Source: a virus. Taken from it: a DNA stretch of 34,782 bases. The stretch lies in IMG/VR virus record IMGVR_UViG_3300011116_000391, positions 1 to 34,782 of that record. One strand, given 5' to 3'. Below, piece by piece: positions 7,194-14,367 of the stretch. Below the pieces are notes generated by a model. The model did no database searches and was not told where the DNA came from. It saw only the letters and a list, made by a program, of their open reading frames with translations. Position numbers and translations under genes: made by a program. Numbering within the stretch: the stretch's first letter is position 1; each line of letters starts with the position of its first letter.

Positions 7194-9449
7194 TTATTGT
7201 GCGGTTATTGTTTTAGAAGTTGACCAACTGCCCTGCCCCGTTTGGCATCGTGATTGCGATTGCACTTCGTATGTCGTGCCACGTACTGCCCCAACGGTTA
7301 TCGTCAATCCATTTGTTGTGTTTTCTGTCCACGCCGTTGTTCCATTTGCCCTATATCGTATTGCGTAGAACTTGCTGCCGTTATTTACGAATGTAGTTGT
7401 TATCCTGCCATTGCTTGATGCAAGGCTGAAATCGGGTGCTGCTTGCGTGATTGCAGGTATTACCGATGTGATTTCGGATGCAGTCGATTTCGCCCCATTG
7501 GTACACGTTGCCGTAACGATGAAGCGCACCGATGCGTTCGCCTGAAAGTTAAACGATGCACTTGTTCCGGTGATGGTCTGTGAATTGATGCTGCCATTGT
7601 TTACGCTGTGCTGAACAAGGAATGATTGATATGTTGTGTTCGGGGTGATGTTTAACGTAGTGCCGTTGCAGGTGGTTGTTGCCGATATGGTCGGCTGTAA
7701 GCAACTTGGTGGCGGCGGCGGCGGTGCGCCCACATTCACATAGGCATAGGCATCTGAAGTGCATCCGTTTGCTGAAGTTACAAGTACGTTGTACCCCGTT
7801 GCGGTTGTTGGTGCAATTGTTATTGACTGCGTTGTCTGATTCGGATTAACCGTGTACCAATTATACGTGTATGGCGTTGTGCCGCCCGTTGCATTTGCCG
7901 TGATGACCGTTGATGTGCCTGATACAACCGATGCAGGTGCTTGTATTGTTGCGTTCAGTGCCGATGTGATGTTCACCGTTCTTGTGGTCGTGTTACTGCC
8001 ATTTGTATTCGTTGCCGTTAGCGTGATGGTTTTGCTGCCTGCTGTGGTGTAGGTAACGGTCGGATTGAACGCCGTTGACGTGGCTGGCGTGGCTCCTGCT
8101 CCGAAGTTCCAAGTGTATGTCGTCGCCTGCTGTGATTGGTTGTTCATCGTCAATGTGTTGCCTACACACGTTGAACTCGGTTGCGTAAAGTTTGCCACTG
8201 GCAATGATGTCGCCGATGCGAATGTTCCGGTCAGGTAATAACGACCAACACTACCATATCTTGTGTTTGCAGGTATGTTGCCGATTGGATTGGTGCTGTA
8301 ACAGAAATCGGTATAGTTCGGGTTGCCAGATGCAGATACCTGAATGAAGTATGTTCCGGCAGGTTGATTGATTAATGATATAGTTGCGTTCAGCTTGTTT
8401 ATGTTTGAGTCAATAGCGATGACCGTGCCTGCCGCATTGCGAATGATCAGCCGCACGTCAAGCGTTGCATATTGGTTATCTGATGTCGATTTGCTCAATG
8501 ACCACGGTCGGCAGTTAATGGTCATATTCTGCGCCGCCGTTGTCGTTACCCTGAAGTAGTCGTCATCGTATGTGATTGCAGGCAATGTTGCATACTTGAA
8601 TGATGTCAAACTGCCGTAGTTATGAATGATTAAACCTGAATCCGATATGGCATTGTTTACGATGTTGATTGCCTTTGCCGTTGCGGTCGTGCTGCCGATG
8701 TCGTCTGCTTTGAATGAAATTGCTTTGGAATGACCCGTAAAACCATCGCCGCCTAATCGCTCCAACGTCATTTCTGCAAAGTCATCTTGCCAATTCGGCA
8801 TATTGAAGCCGCCCGAAATTCTATACCCACACGGACCGCCGACTGGTCCTGCAACCCATTGTACGACATTCAAGCCATACCCCACACCCATCATCGGACA
8901 CCACGATGTTTCGCCCGTTCCCTTTCCGAAATGATATGCCCCTTGTGGTTGATTGGATGAATTATACTGTGCGTGATGCAATAAGTGCAACTGATGCCCT
9001 GCTTCGTGTACTGCTGCATTTGCCATTGCTTTCATACCGCCTGATGTTAAATTCGAAGTGAATACCCATCCCGGCTCATAAGCCTGCCATCCCCACGAAC
9101 CGATGAATGCAATTCCACCTACACCGCCATACCATTCACTTGTCGGGGTAAATACGATGCGCTGTTTCTTTGTTGCCAGTGCCGCATTATATACTGCAAG
9201 CGATGTGGTGACATTAAGGTCGAATATCGTGTAATGGTTGGCAATAATGTTAAAGCATTCCGTGATTTGTGCAGATGTGAAACCTGATGGGGCTGCGTTT
9301 ATCGTCGTTGCGCTCCAGTTCGGATTGTTCACCACTGCGCCATCGAAGTCAAGATATAAGACATTCTGCGAAGTTGGAAGCGATTGCAGTATCGGTACTT
9401 GTGCAGATAATGCTGAACATATCAGCATAAAGAGTAGTGTGATTCGCAT
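7194..9449 (-). CDS. Secreted metzincin-like zinc metalloprotease with PKD/Ig-like domains
   Basis: 751 residues. Residues 1-16 form a signal peptide (cut at ALSA|Q). Residues 25-230 are the protease: HEAGHQLHLLH at 148-158 gives three zinc histidines and the catalytic Glu149, and CPMMG (184-188) fits a metzincin Met-turn. The usual metzincin glycine at the eighth position of the zinc motif is His here. Residues 245-412 resemble a pre-peptidase C-terminal beta domain, 417-495 a PKD domain (YTWNFGAGA; GSKTITLTATN), then an Ig-like domain, a proline run near 580 and a fibronectin-like end. No type IX sorting tail is seen. Expected in a bacterial secretome rather than a phage; it may degrade surface or matrix protein, or be a virion or lysis factor. 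Confidence 0.85.
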   Translation of the reverse strand: MRITLLFMLICSALSAQVPILQSLPTSQNVLYLDFDGAVVNNPNWSATTINAAPSGFTSAQITECFNIIANHYTIFDLNVTTSLAVYNAALATKKQRIVFTPTSEWYGGVGGIAFIGSWGWQAYEPGWVFTSNLTSGGMKAMANAAVHEAGHQLHLLHHAQYNSSNQPQGAYHFGKGTGETSWCPMMGVGYGLNVVQWVAGPVGGPCGYRISGGFNMPNWQDDFAEMTLERLGGDGFTGHSKAISFKADDIGSTTATAKAINIVNNAISDSGLIIHNYGSLTSFKYATLPAITYDDDYFRVTTTAAQNMTINCRPWSLSKSTSDNQYATLDVRLIIRNAAGTVIAIDSNINKLNATISLINQPAGTYFIQVSASGNPNYTDFCYSTNPIGNIPANTRYGSVGRYYLTGTFASATSLPVANFTQPSSTCVGNTLTMNNQSQQATTYTWNFGAGATPATSTAFNPTVTYTTAGSKTITLTATNTNGSNTTTRTVNITSALNATIQAPASVVSGTSTVITANATGGTTPYTYNWYTVNPNQTTQSITIAPTTATGYNVLVTSANGCTSDAYAYVNVGAPPPPPPSCLQPTISATTTCNGTTLNITPNTTYQSFLVQHSVNNGSINSQTITGTSASFNFQANASVRFIVTATCTNGAKSTASEITSVIPAITQAAPDFSLASSNGRITTTFVNNGSKFYAIRYRANGTTAWTENTTNGLTITVGAVRGTTYEVQSQSRCQTGQGSWSTSKTITAQ

Positions 9450-9465
9450 CGTTTTTTATGCGAAT
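9442..9465. promoter_or_regulatory. Perfect inverted repeat over the metalloprotease start codon
   Basis: ATTCGCAT and ATGCGAAT (8 bp each) flank an 8-nt spacer. In the minus-strand mRNA the start ATG is the first three bases of the 3' arm, so a hairpin would hide it. It could equally be a DNA operator. It is the only such repeat in the 68-nt gap ahead of this gene. Confidence 0.55.
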
Positions 9466-9517
9466 GTAACAAGTTTTAATTTTTATGACTTCGCCAATAT
9501 GTGAGTTAGTAGTAATG

Positions 9518-9721
9518 CTACTTTCTTCGTAAATCAAACTTTTCTTTAAGTTCATTATAAACCGATTCACCATCTAAATACATATCACCGCTTTTAGTAG
9601 GCTTGAATTTCCAAGCAAGTATTCCAAATAAATCATCCCACACTTTAAACTCCGCACTACTGCTAACATCGGCTATATTCAATGCCTTAGTTTCTTCTAC
9701 TTTTGATTTTTCGTTTTCCAT
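9518..9721 (-). CDS. Unknown 67-residue protein
   Basis: A small charged protein (MENEKSKVEETKALNIAD...) with a hydrophobic centre FKVWDDLFGILAWKFKP and a basic end. No family recognised. It is preceded by a 76-nt gap with a CCG-ATAA-CGG mini-hairpin and an AT-rich leader, and is followed by the 68-nt gap before the metalloprotease. Base composition is more AT-rich than the structural genes. Confidence 0.5.
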   Translation of the reverse strand: MENEKSKVEETKALNIADVSSSAEFKVWDDLFGILAWKFKPTKSGDMYLDGESVYNELKEKFDLRRK

Positions 9722-9797
9722 TTTATATTTCGTTTTTTAAATTAATTTAGTTTTAAAAGTAGGCACTAAATATAGCCGAGAACCGTTATCGGCAACA

Positions 9798-10025
9798 CTA
9801 TTCAGACCAATGCCCGATAAGTTCCGTTAATAATTTCGCTTGGTTGTATGAAATTGGCATACAATTCAATTCTGATATTGTTACATCGCAAGTATGCAAC
9901 TCTTTGCCCTCATAGGTAAATTCAATTTCCATACATCCGAGTTTATAGCGGTTGGTATGATACTCGTCGTGGTTGTATTGCTTTACAAGTTTCCATCCAA
10001 GTTCTTTGATTTGTTCTTCGTTCAT
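9798..10025 (-). CDS. Unknown 75-residue protein
   Basis: Small soluble protein beginning MNEEQIKELGWKLVKQYNHD, ending with a helix KLLTELIGHWSE. The ELGW...H-D-Y...Y-x-L-G pattern resembles short uncharacterised proteins of Bacteroidota phages, but I cannot assign a function. ATGA overlap with the upstream gene shows co-translation with the early small genes. Confidence 0.55.
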   Translation of the reverse strand: MNEEQIKELGWKLVKQYNHDEYHTNRYKLGCMEIEFTYEGKELHTCDVTISELNCMPISYNQAKLLTELIGHWSE

Positions 10026-10342
10026 ATTTTTGAGTTTAATTTAAACAACTGCAACTGATTTACATTTTTTTTATCTCCCGAAAAGCCAATAGTTTCAACC
10101 ATTGTAATTAGCATCTCCTCTGAGTTGGAATCTAAACAAAACATTCCTATTACTGCCTTATCAGAATAATTGTCATTTATGCAATGACTGGCATATTGAC
10201 GAGCTTCATCATAAGAGCAGAATATCTTACCATCGTGCTCCTTTATCTTACTATCTATCAGAAATAGAATGTAACGTAAAGAAGCACTATCCGGCACAGC
10301 GTCAGGCATGGTATCGTGGTTAATTGATGTTTCTGCTTCCAT
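10022..10342 (-). CDS. Unknown 106-residue protein
   Basis: An acidic, soluble protein with no recognised motif (central segment KIFCSYDEARQYASHC). It overlaps the genes on both sides by 1-4 nt, so it belongs to the tail end of the replication operon. Its AT-rich base use matches its two small neighbours and may point to a separately acquired block. Confidence 0.55.
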   Translation of the reverse strand: MEAETSINHDTMPDAVPDSASLRYILFLIDSKIKEHDGKIFCSYDEARQYASHCINDNYSDKAVIGMFCLDSNSEEMLITMVETIGFSGDKKNVNQLQLFKLNSKI

Positions 10343-10554
10343 TAAAACAATTTTAGCTGCGTATTTATTGTTACAACATTTTCAATCGGTACCATATATG
10401 CACCATGTTCCCATTCAAATAAGTACCAACATTCTGAATAATCTTTATTATTAAATTGTATTTTTTTTAGAATACCAATTCTGTCTGGTCTATTATATTC
10501 ATACGCCTTTTTGCCTATTAATGATATTGCATTTGTTTTTTCTTTCATATTCAT
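10342..10554 (-). CDS. Unknown 70-residue protein
   Basis: Small basic/aromatic protein with NKDYSECWYLFEWEHGAYMVPIENV. No family recognised. A second ATG at 10548 is possible. It starts 4 nt after the helicase-loader stop and overlaps the next gene by one base, so it is translated as part of the replication operon. Confidence 0.5.
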   Translation of the reverse strand: MNMKEKTNAISLIGKKAYEYNRPDRIGILKKIQFNNKDYSECWYLFEWEHGAYMVPIENVVTINTQLKLF

Positions 10555-10558
10555 CCCG

Positions 10559-11401
10559 TTATACCCTTAAATCTTTACCGTTCAGAATTATCACGTTGCA
10601 CATCTCTCGCAACCTGCTGCGTAATCGCTGACCATATCGCTGTTCAATCATATCGCCATTCAGGTTCGTGGTTATCCTCGTCTGCCTAAACAACCCCAAT
10701 TCGTGCCGCTTTACCAATGCAATCAGCATCGGCTCCTCAACCGCTTTTTGATACGGCTGCTGCTTTGCCGTTTCAAACCCGAAATCGTCAAAGAATATGT
10801 TCGGCTGTATTGGATTGGTCACGTACTGATTGAAGAAATAGGTCGAATCTTCTGCATAATAGTCTGCAACCAGTTCGCACGAATGCAGGTCGAACCTGCC
10901 CATCGGGGTGTCGCCTATTGCAGTCATTATCGCTGTCTTGCCCGTTCCGGTGCCGCCGATGAATAACAAACCCTTGTTAAGGTCGTAAAGTTCATTTTCA
11001 AATCCGAGCAAATAAGGAACTAAATTACGAACGATGTCTGCATTCTGCTCGGTTATCGCTTTTTCGGTTCGGGTGTTCGTGTTTATGATTTTATACAACC
11101 TGCCAAGTATCAGTCTGAATAGCTGCTCATCTGTAATTGCCAAAAAACGCTCTTCTTGTTTGATTTTTGCGAAGTATTCTTTCGCCTTGATGTCTGACTG
11201 CTTTTTTTCTTTTAATCGATTTATGACCTCTTTCTGTTCGATTTCAGTCAAAGGGTAGGTGCTATAATCAATAAAGTAGTTTACCGGCGGTGGAATCGTT
11301 GCCCGAACCTTGCCCTGCATCAGGTCTTGATGGTATTGTTTTTTCTTCGCCTGCAATATTGCGGCTCTGATTTCTTCGTCTGTTAGTGTAATTGTTTGCA
11401 T
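10559..11401 (-). CDS. DnaC/lambda P-type helicase loader ATPase
   Basis: 280 residues. The C-terminal AAA+ domain carries Walker A GGTGTGKT (149-156), Walker B NIFFDDFG (201-208) and an arginine-rich end RYGQRLRSRLREMCNVI, as in DnaC-like loaders. The N-terminal half is a charged helical region that would contact the helicase. The gene follows the O-like initiator after 2 nt, giving the O-P order of lambdoid phages. It would load the host replicative helicase at the origin lying in the upstream gene; no phage helicase or polymerase gene is present. Confidence 0.85.
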   Translation of the reverse strand: MQTITLTDEEIRAAILQAKKKQYHQDLMQGKVRATIPPPVNYFIDYSTYPLTEIEQKEVINRLKEKKQSDIKAKEYFAKIKQEERFLAITDEQLFRLILGRLYKIINTNTRTEKAITEQNADIVRNLVPYLLGFENELYDLNKGLLFIGGTGTGKTAIMTAIGDTPMGRFDLHSCELVADYYAEDSTYFFNQYVTNPIQPNIFFDDFGFETAKQQPYQKAVEEPMLIALVKRHELGLFRQTRITTNLNGDMIEQRYGQRLRSRLREMCNVIILNGKDLRV

Positions 11402-11403
11402 TG

Positions 11404-12153
11404 TTAAAGTTTTTGTGAGTAATCGGTTGTTTTGAATGAAGCCGTTGCGCCCAGTTCTTTTGCAGTATTTGCTGTATTTACCACAATATCGTTATTCCAA
11501 GATTCTTTGTTGAGATAAGTTAATGGGTTTTTTCTGTATTGAACATCAGGTGTTGCGGCTATGTATTTTTTCGTGTGCAAAAATATCTGCGCCTTTAGGT
11601 ATGCAGGTATTTTGTTCCATTTTTTTTCGCAGTCTTTTCTGTCAAGTTTCTTATTGTATAAATCCCACCATTCATCAAAAGTGTAAATATCAATGCGCTC
11701 ATTTGCCTTATCAGTATTATTATCTATAGTATTATTATCTATAGTATTATTATTAGGTAAACTTTGTTTACCGCCATGTGGTAAACTTTGTTTACCGCCA
11801 TCCGGTAAACTTTGTTTACTCCCTTGGTAAACTTTGTTTACCATCGGTAAACTTTCTTTACCTTGGTTATCCACATAATTTGACCACCATTTTTCAGTAG
11901 TTCTTAAGTGCTTTGTTGCATCATTTTTAATGATAAAACCATCAACTACTAATCGGTCAATCATTTTCATTAAACCCATTTTGCTGATGCCGATTTCTTT
12001 TGCAAGATTGTTTTTTGACATATAGCACCAGTTATCTAATTTATTGTCAGGGTTAGTATGCAATACATAAATCATATCCAATAGCACATATTCATTGCAG
12101 CTAAGGTTATGTTTCTTTCTAAAATTGTGCTGAATATTTGTGTAAACTAACAT
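11404..12153 (-). CDS. Replication initiation protein (lambda O-like), with origin inside the gene
   Basis: 249 residues. Residues 15-85 form a winged-helix-like domain (NNLAKEIGISKMGLMKMIDRLVVDGFI). Residues 98-135 contain GKQSLP repeats that are simply the translation of DNA iterons, followed by an Asn/Thr/Ile/Asp run (134-147) encoded by an AT-rich repeat. The C-terminal domain (YTFDEWWDLYNKK...DRKDCEKKW...KNPLTYLN) resembles the partner-binding part of phage replisome organisers. The layout, DNA-binding domain, origin repeats, then helicase-loader-binding domain, matches lambda O. It is preceded by a structured RNA leader. Confidence 0.8.
   Translation of the reverse strand: MLVYTNIQHNFRKKHNLSCNEYVLLDMIYVLHTNPDNKLDNWCYMSKNNLAKEIGISKMGLMKMIDRLVVDGFIIKNDATKHLRTTEKWWSNYVDNQGKESLPMVNKVYQGSKQSLPDGGKQSLPHGGKQSLPNNNTIDNNTIDNNTDKANERIDIYTFDEWWDLYNKKLDRKDCEKKWNKIPAYLKAQIFLHTKKYIAATPDVQYRKNPLTYLNKESWNNDIVVNTANTAKELGATASFKTTDYSQKL
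11715..11753. repeat. AT-rich 15-bp direct repeats, probable DNA unwinding element
   Basis: TATTATTATCTATAG occurs twice in tandem (11715-11729, 11730-11744), followed by a partial third copy. The stretch is almost entirely A/T and touches the iteron block. It sits where the AT-rich unwinding region lies in lambda ori. Confidence 0.7.
11756..11862. repeat. Five palindromic iterons: phage replication origin
   Basis: The 17-bp palindrome GGTAAACTTTGTTTACC starts at 11756, 11780 and 11826 (perfect), 11804 (last base T) and 11846 (one changed base). Spacing is 24, 24, 22 and 20 bp, about two helical turns, so bound dimers would lie on roughly one face. They lie inside the initiator gene and next to the AT-rich repeats, as in lambda ori, and are the expected binding sites of its winged-helix domain. 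Confidence 0.85.
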
Positions 12154-12243
12154 AAAATAAAAATCCCAAATCGGGTTCGGCTGTACGGAGCCTCCCCCAA
12201 CTTGGGATTGTTGATGTTTTTAAGTGATGTCCGTACACATCAT
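12152..12243 (-). ncRNA. Two-hairpin RNA with complementary loops, 5' leader of the replication gene
   Basis: Read on the minus strand. Hairpin A: TGATGT, loop GTACGG, ACATCA (12242-12225). Hairpin B: outer stem AATCCCAA/TTGGGATT (12209-12202 with 12169-12162), then GTT/GAT pairing as GU-UA-UG, GGG/CCC, a GGA/GAA purine internal loop, GGCT/AGCC and loop CCGTAC (12188-12183). The two 6-nt loops are perfect complements, so a kissing interaction is likely. The wobble pairs and G-A pairs form only on the minus strand, favouring that strand as the RNA. The T-rich stretch TTTTTATTTT runs into the ATG of the replication gene, so hairpin B could also act as a terminator. Confidence 0.65.
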
Positions 12244-12248
12244 TTTTA

Positions 12249-12280
12249 CAAAATTACTAAATTTCTCTGAACGTGTAAAA
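12249..12280 (-). promoter_or_regulatory. Possible promoter of the structured leader and replication genes
   Basis: TAATTTTG (12256-12249) is a perfect match to the Bacteroidota -7 box TAnnTTTG. A TTTT about 20 nt upstream is a weak match to the -33 TTTG. A transcript would begin within a few bases of hairpin A, which fits a dedicated leader RNA. Confidence 0.45.
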
Positions 12281-12475
12281 TACTTTATAATCAGCATCGA
12301 AGTTCCTGCGTGCGAACTTGCATCTGCTCAAATACTTATCGAACTCTTTCAAATTTCGCTTGCCGAATACAAAATGGTCAGTGCGATATATCTTGCCGCC
12401 TGCCTTTAGGAACCCATACACAATGCGATCACGCCATTTCTCCTGCTCAACCTCAAATTCATACGGCTTCATCAT
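12257..12475 (-). CDS. Unknown 72-residue protein
   Basis: Small, very basic and aromatic protein (EKWRDRIVYGFLKAGGKIYR; KFARRNFDADYKVFYTF). No family recognised, but the charge would suit nucleic-acid binding. It overlaps the upstream gene by 4 nt (ATGA) and ends just before the leader RNA of the replication gene. Confidence 0.55.
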   Translation of the reverse strand: MMKPYEFEVEQEKWRDRIVYGFLKAGGKIYRTDHFVFGKRNLKEFDKYLSRCKFARRNFDADYKVFYTFREI

Positions 12476-12840
12476 TTCTGCTTCTGTTTATGTTCAATGA
12501 ATCTAACCAGTTGCTGATATACCTTTTCCTGCGCCCCGATTCGCTGACCTAATGACAAGGCATAGTCCTGCAACTCTTTGATATCGTCAGTGCAGTAGTA
12601 CCCTCGATTGTCTGCACAGATGTTCGGCATTGACGTGCATCGCAGGAAGTTTACGATTTTACGAAGCCTAATGTCGGTCAGGTTGATGTCGGGGTACTTC
12701 ATATTTAGCGTTTCACAGATATACTTTGATGATGCCGGGTTGCGCTTTGTTTTCGTTGCCAACCCCTGCGCCACTATTTTCGCCAACACAAGTTCATCAT
12801 TGGTAAGCGGCGCAGTTTCTTTGTCGAATCCTTTTATCAT
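12472..12840 (-). CDS. Probable DNA-binding protein, winged-helix-like
   Basis: A 122-residue protein beginning with APLTNDELVLAKIVAQGL, then SSKYICETLNMKYPDINLTDIRLRKIVNFLRC, which reads as a helix-turn-helix with a following recognition helix, and GYYCTDDIKELQDYALSL. This arrangement (choose, scan, regulatory end with a GYY turn) is frequent in small phage proteins beside replication genes. No enzyme motif. Starts 1 nt after the methyltransferase stop. Confidence 0.6.
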   Translation of the reverse strand: MIKGFDKETAPLTNDELVLAKIVAQGLATKTKRNPASSKYICETLNMKYPDINLTDIRLRKIVNFLRCTSMPNICADNRGYYCTDDIKELQDYALSLGQRIGAQEKVYQQLVRFIEHKQKQK

Positions 12841-12841
12841 A

Positions 12842-13666
12842 TCAAAATAATGTTGGTGCTATTTTATTCAATTTTGTTTTTGCAAATCCAAATTCTGCTA
12901 TTTCTTTTTTCATCAGCTTTTCTTCTTCAAGCCATTTATTTGCTTTTATCCAAAATTCTTTTTTTATCTCAAATCCATACGCTTTTCTATTCAACCTTTC
13001 AGCAGCTATTAATGTCGAACCACTTCCGGCAACGGGGTCAATTACAACATCTCCTGCATCAGTAAATATTTCAATTAATGTTTTTAATAATTCGATAGGC
13101 TTTTGAGTTGGATGTATCTTTTCGCTTTCATTATCTCGTGGCCAGTCAATGCAGTTAAATATCATCTTTCCTTTATTTCTGAATTTTGGCAATTTATCCC
13201 TATATAGTAGTAGTCCGTATTCACAATTTCCAACTATTTTCATATTTGCTTTCAATACTTGTGCAGAAAAATTTTTCCTGAATACTAAATTTATATAGTT
13301 ATTTAACCCATATCTTTTTGCAAGGTCAATCAAATACATCTGTTGGTCAAATGCACAAAATATAATCATACACGGGGCATCGCTTTTTTGTCTTTTTACG
13401 GCATCATCTTTTACTTTTTTAGGTTCAGCCTTTAACATAGTGGAACAGAAATGCATAAACTCGGCAGGTCTGAAATCTTCATCTGTATCGAAAAAACTTT
13501 TGCCTGCAAGTTCACTTTCCCCGTTATTATTATCGCCATCTTTATACCAAGCCGGATTCGATGCGTATGCATTGTTTCCTAAATTATATGGGATGTCTGC
13601 TATAATCAGTTGCGCTTTGGGTATCGCATACCCCTTATAGTTTTGAAAATGATCTCTGTATATCAT
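12842..13666 (-). CDS. DNA methyltransferase (N6-adenine or N4-cytosine type)
   Basis: 274 residues. The catalytic motif ADIPYNLG (Asp24-Tyr27, a DPPY variant) comes first, the SAM motif DPVAGSGST (210-218) near the C-terminus, the order of beta-class methyltransferases. HPTQKPIELL (185-194) is typical of CcrM-like enzymes. The middle would choose the DNA target, which cannot be read. No restriction endonuclease is nearby, so self-protection against host restriction or regulation is likely. The gene is visibly more AT-rich than its neighbours, suggesting separate acquisition. Overlaps the exonuclease by ATGA. Confidence 0.88.
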   Translation of the reverse strand: MIYRDHFQNYKGYAIPKAQLIIADIPYNLGNNAYASNPAWYKDGDNNNGESELAGKSFFDTDEDFRPAEFMHFCSTMLKAEPKKVKDDAVKRQKSDAPCMIIFCAFDQQMYLIDLAKRYGLNNYINLVFRKNFSAQVLKANMKIVGNCEYGLLLYRDKLPKFRNKGKMIFNCIDWPRDNESEKIHPTQKPIELLKTLIEIFTDAGDVVIDPVAGSGSTLIAAERLNRKAYGFEIKKEFWIKANKWLEEEKLMKKEIAEFGFAKTKLNKIAPTLF

Positions 13667-14367
13667 ACTATTCGATTGTCAGGTGAATAATGGTCTGTAT
13701 CAATCGTTTCGTTCAGTATGTTCACGTTGGTCAAAATCCACTTGCTTGCCTCTGCAATGCGCTCTTTAAGTAGTTCGATATGCCCATCAATCGGTTCAAT
13801 CGGTACAACGTGCAACTGCAAACGTTCTAATGCCATACGTGGGTCGTAGCTTATAAAATACCCTATACGTGTTTCTGTGAATAGCATATTTGCAACCATC
13901 TGCCAATAGTATTCAGGTGCGATATCCAATAATGCACTGGCATCGGTCACAAGTAAGTGTTTAACGTGTTCAGTCGAATTGTACGGGCATTTAATTTCGA
14001 TGATACCTGCATCACCGCTTGCCGCTTCAAATACGCCATCAGGACTGCCGCCGCAGTATTCATTGTATGGGTAGAACTTGGGGTTCATCACGCCATAGTA
14101 ATTCAGCTTCAAGTGTAGGTGTCGCTTTTGAAAATGTTCTGCTGCATCGCTTTCGTGCGCAGTTCCCCAATCCATCGCATCGGTATTTGTTCGACCACCG
14201 TTATTCGGTTCGAGCGTTAAAATCTCTGCAACCTTTGAAAGCATATAGGTTTCGGCAAGTTGCCCGAAGTAGGCATCTTTGTTCCGACCTTTGCCCATTA
14301 TCTTGTAAATCTCTGATGCAGTCAGTTTGCCGCATCGGTCTTGAATCCATTGTGTGTAATTGTTCAT
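13663..14367 (-). CDS. YqaJ/lambda-exonuclease-type recombination nuclease
   Basis: 234 residues. Motifs in order: RCGKLTASEI (12-20), WGTAHESDAAEHF with the acidic helix (67-79), CGGSPDG (Asp110) and GIIEIKCPYNS (Glu124, Lys126), the PD-(D/E)xK core of YqaJ enzymes. It would degrade one strand of duplex ends to give single strands for the annealing protein encoded about 260 bp upstream, making a lambda Red-like pair. Coupled by ATGA to the genes on both sides. Confidence 0.9.
   Translation of the reverse strand: MNNYTQWIQDRCGKLTASEIYKIMGKGRNKDAYFGQLAETYMLSKVAEILTLEPNNGGRTNTDAMDWGTAHESDAAEHFQKRHLHLKLNYYGVMNPKFYPYNEYCGGSPDGVFEAASGDAGIIEIKCPYNSTEHVKHLLVTDASALLDIAPEYYWQMVANMLFTETRIGYFISYDPRMALERLQLHVVPIEPIDGHIELLKERIAEASKWILTNVNILNETIDTDHYSPDNRIV

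Noticed and set aside
9722-9797. CCGATAACGG segment with flanks as a Bacteroidota intergenic repeat or promoter
   Set aside because: Only one copy in the window, no full TAnnTTTG box, and too short to support a call.
11756-11862. Short regular repeats as a CRISPR array
   Set aside because: Units are 17-bp palindromes separated by 3-7 bp, inside a coding gene; no spacers of CRISPR length and no cas genes.
12225-12245. Plus-strand intrinsic terminator (hairpin A followed by TTTTT)
   Set aside because: The stem is only 6 bp and AT-rich, no plus-strand gene ends nearby, and the pairing details favour a minus-strand RNA.
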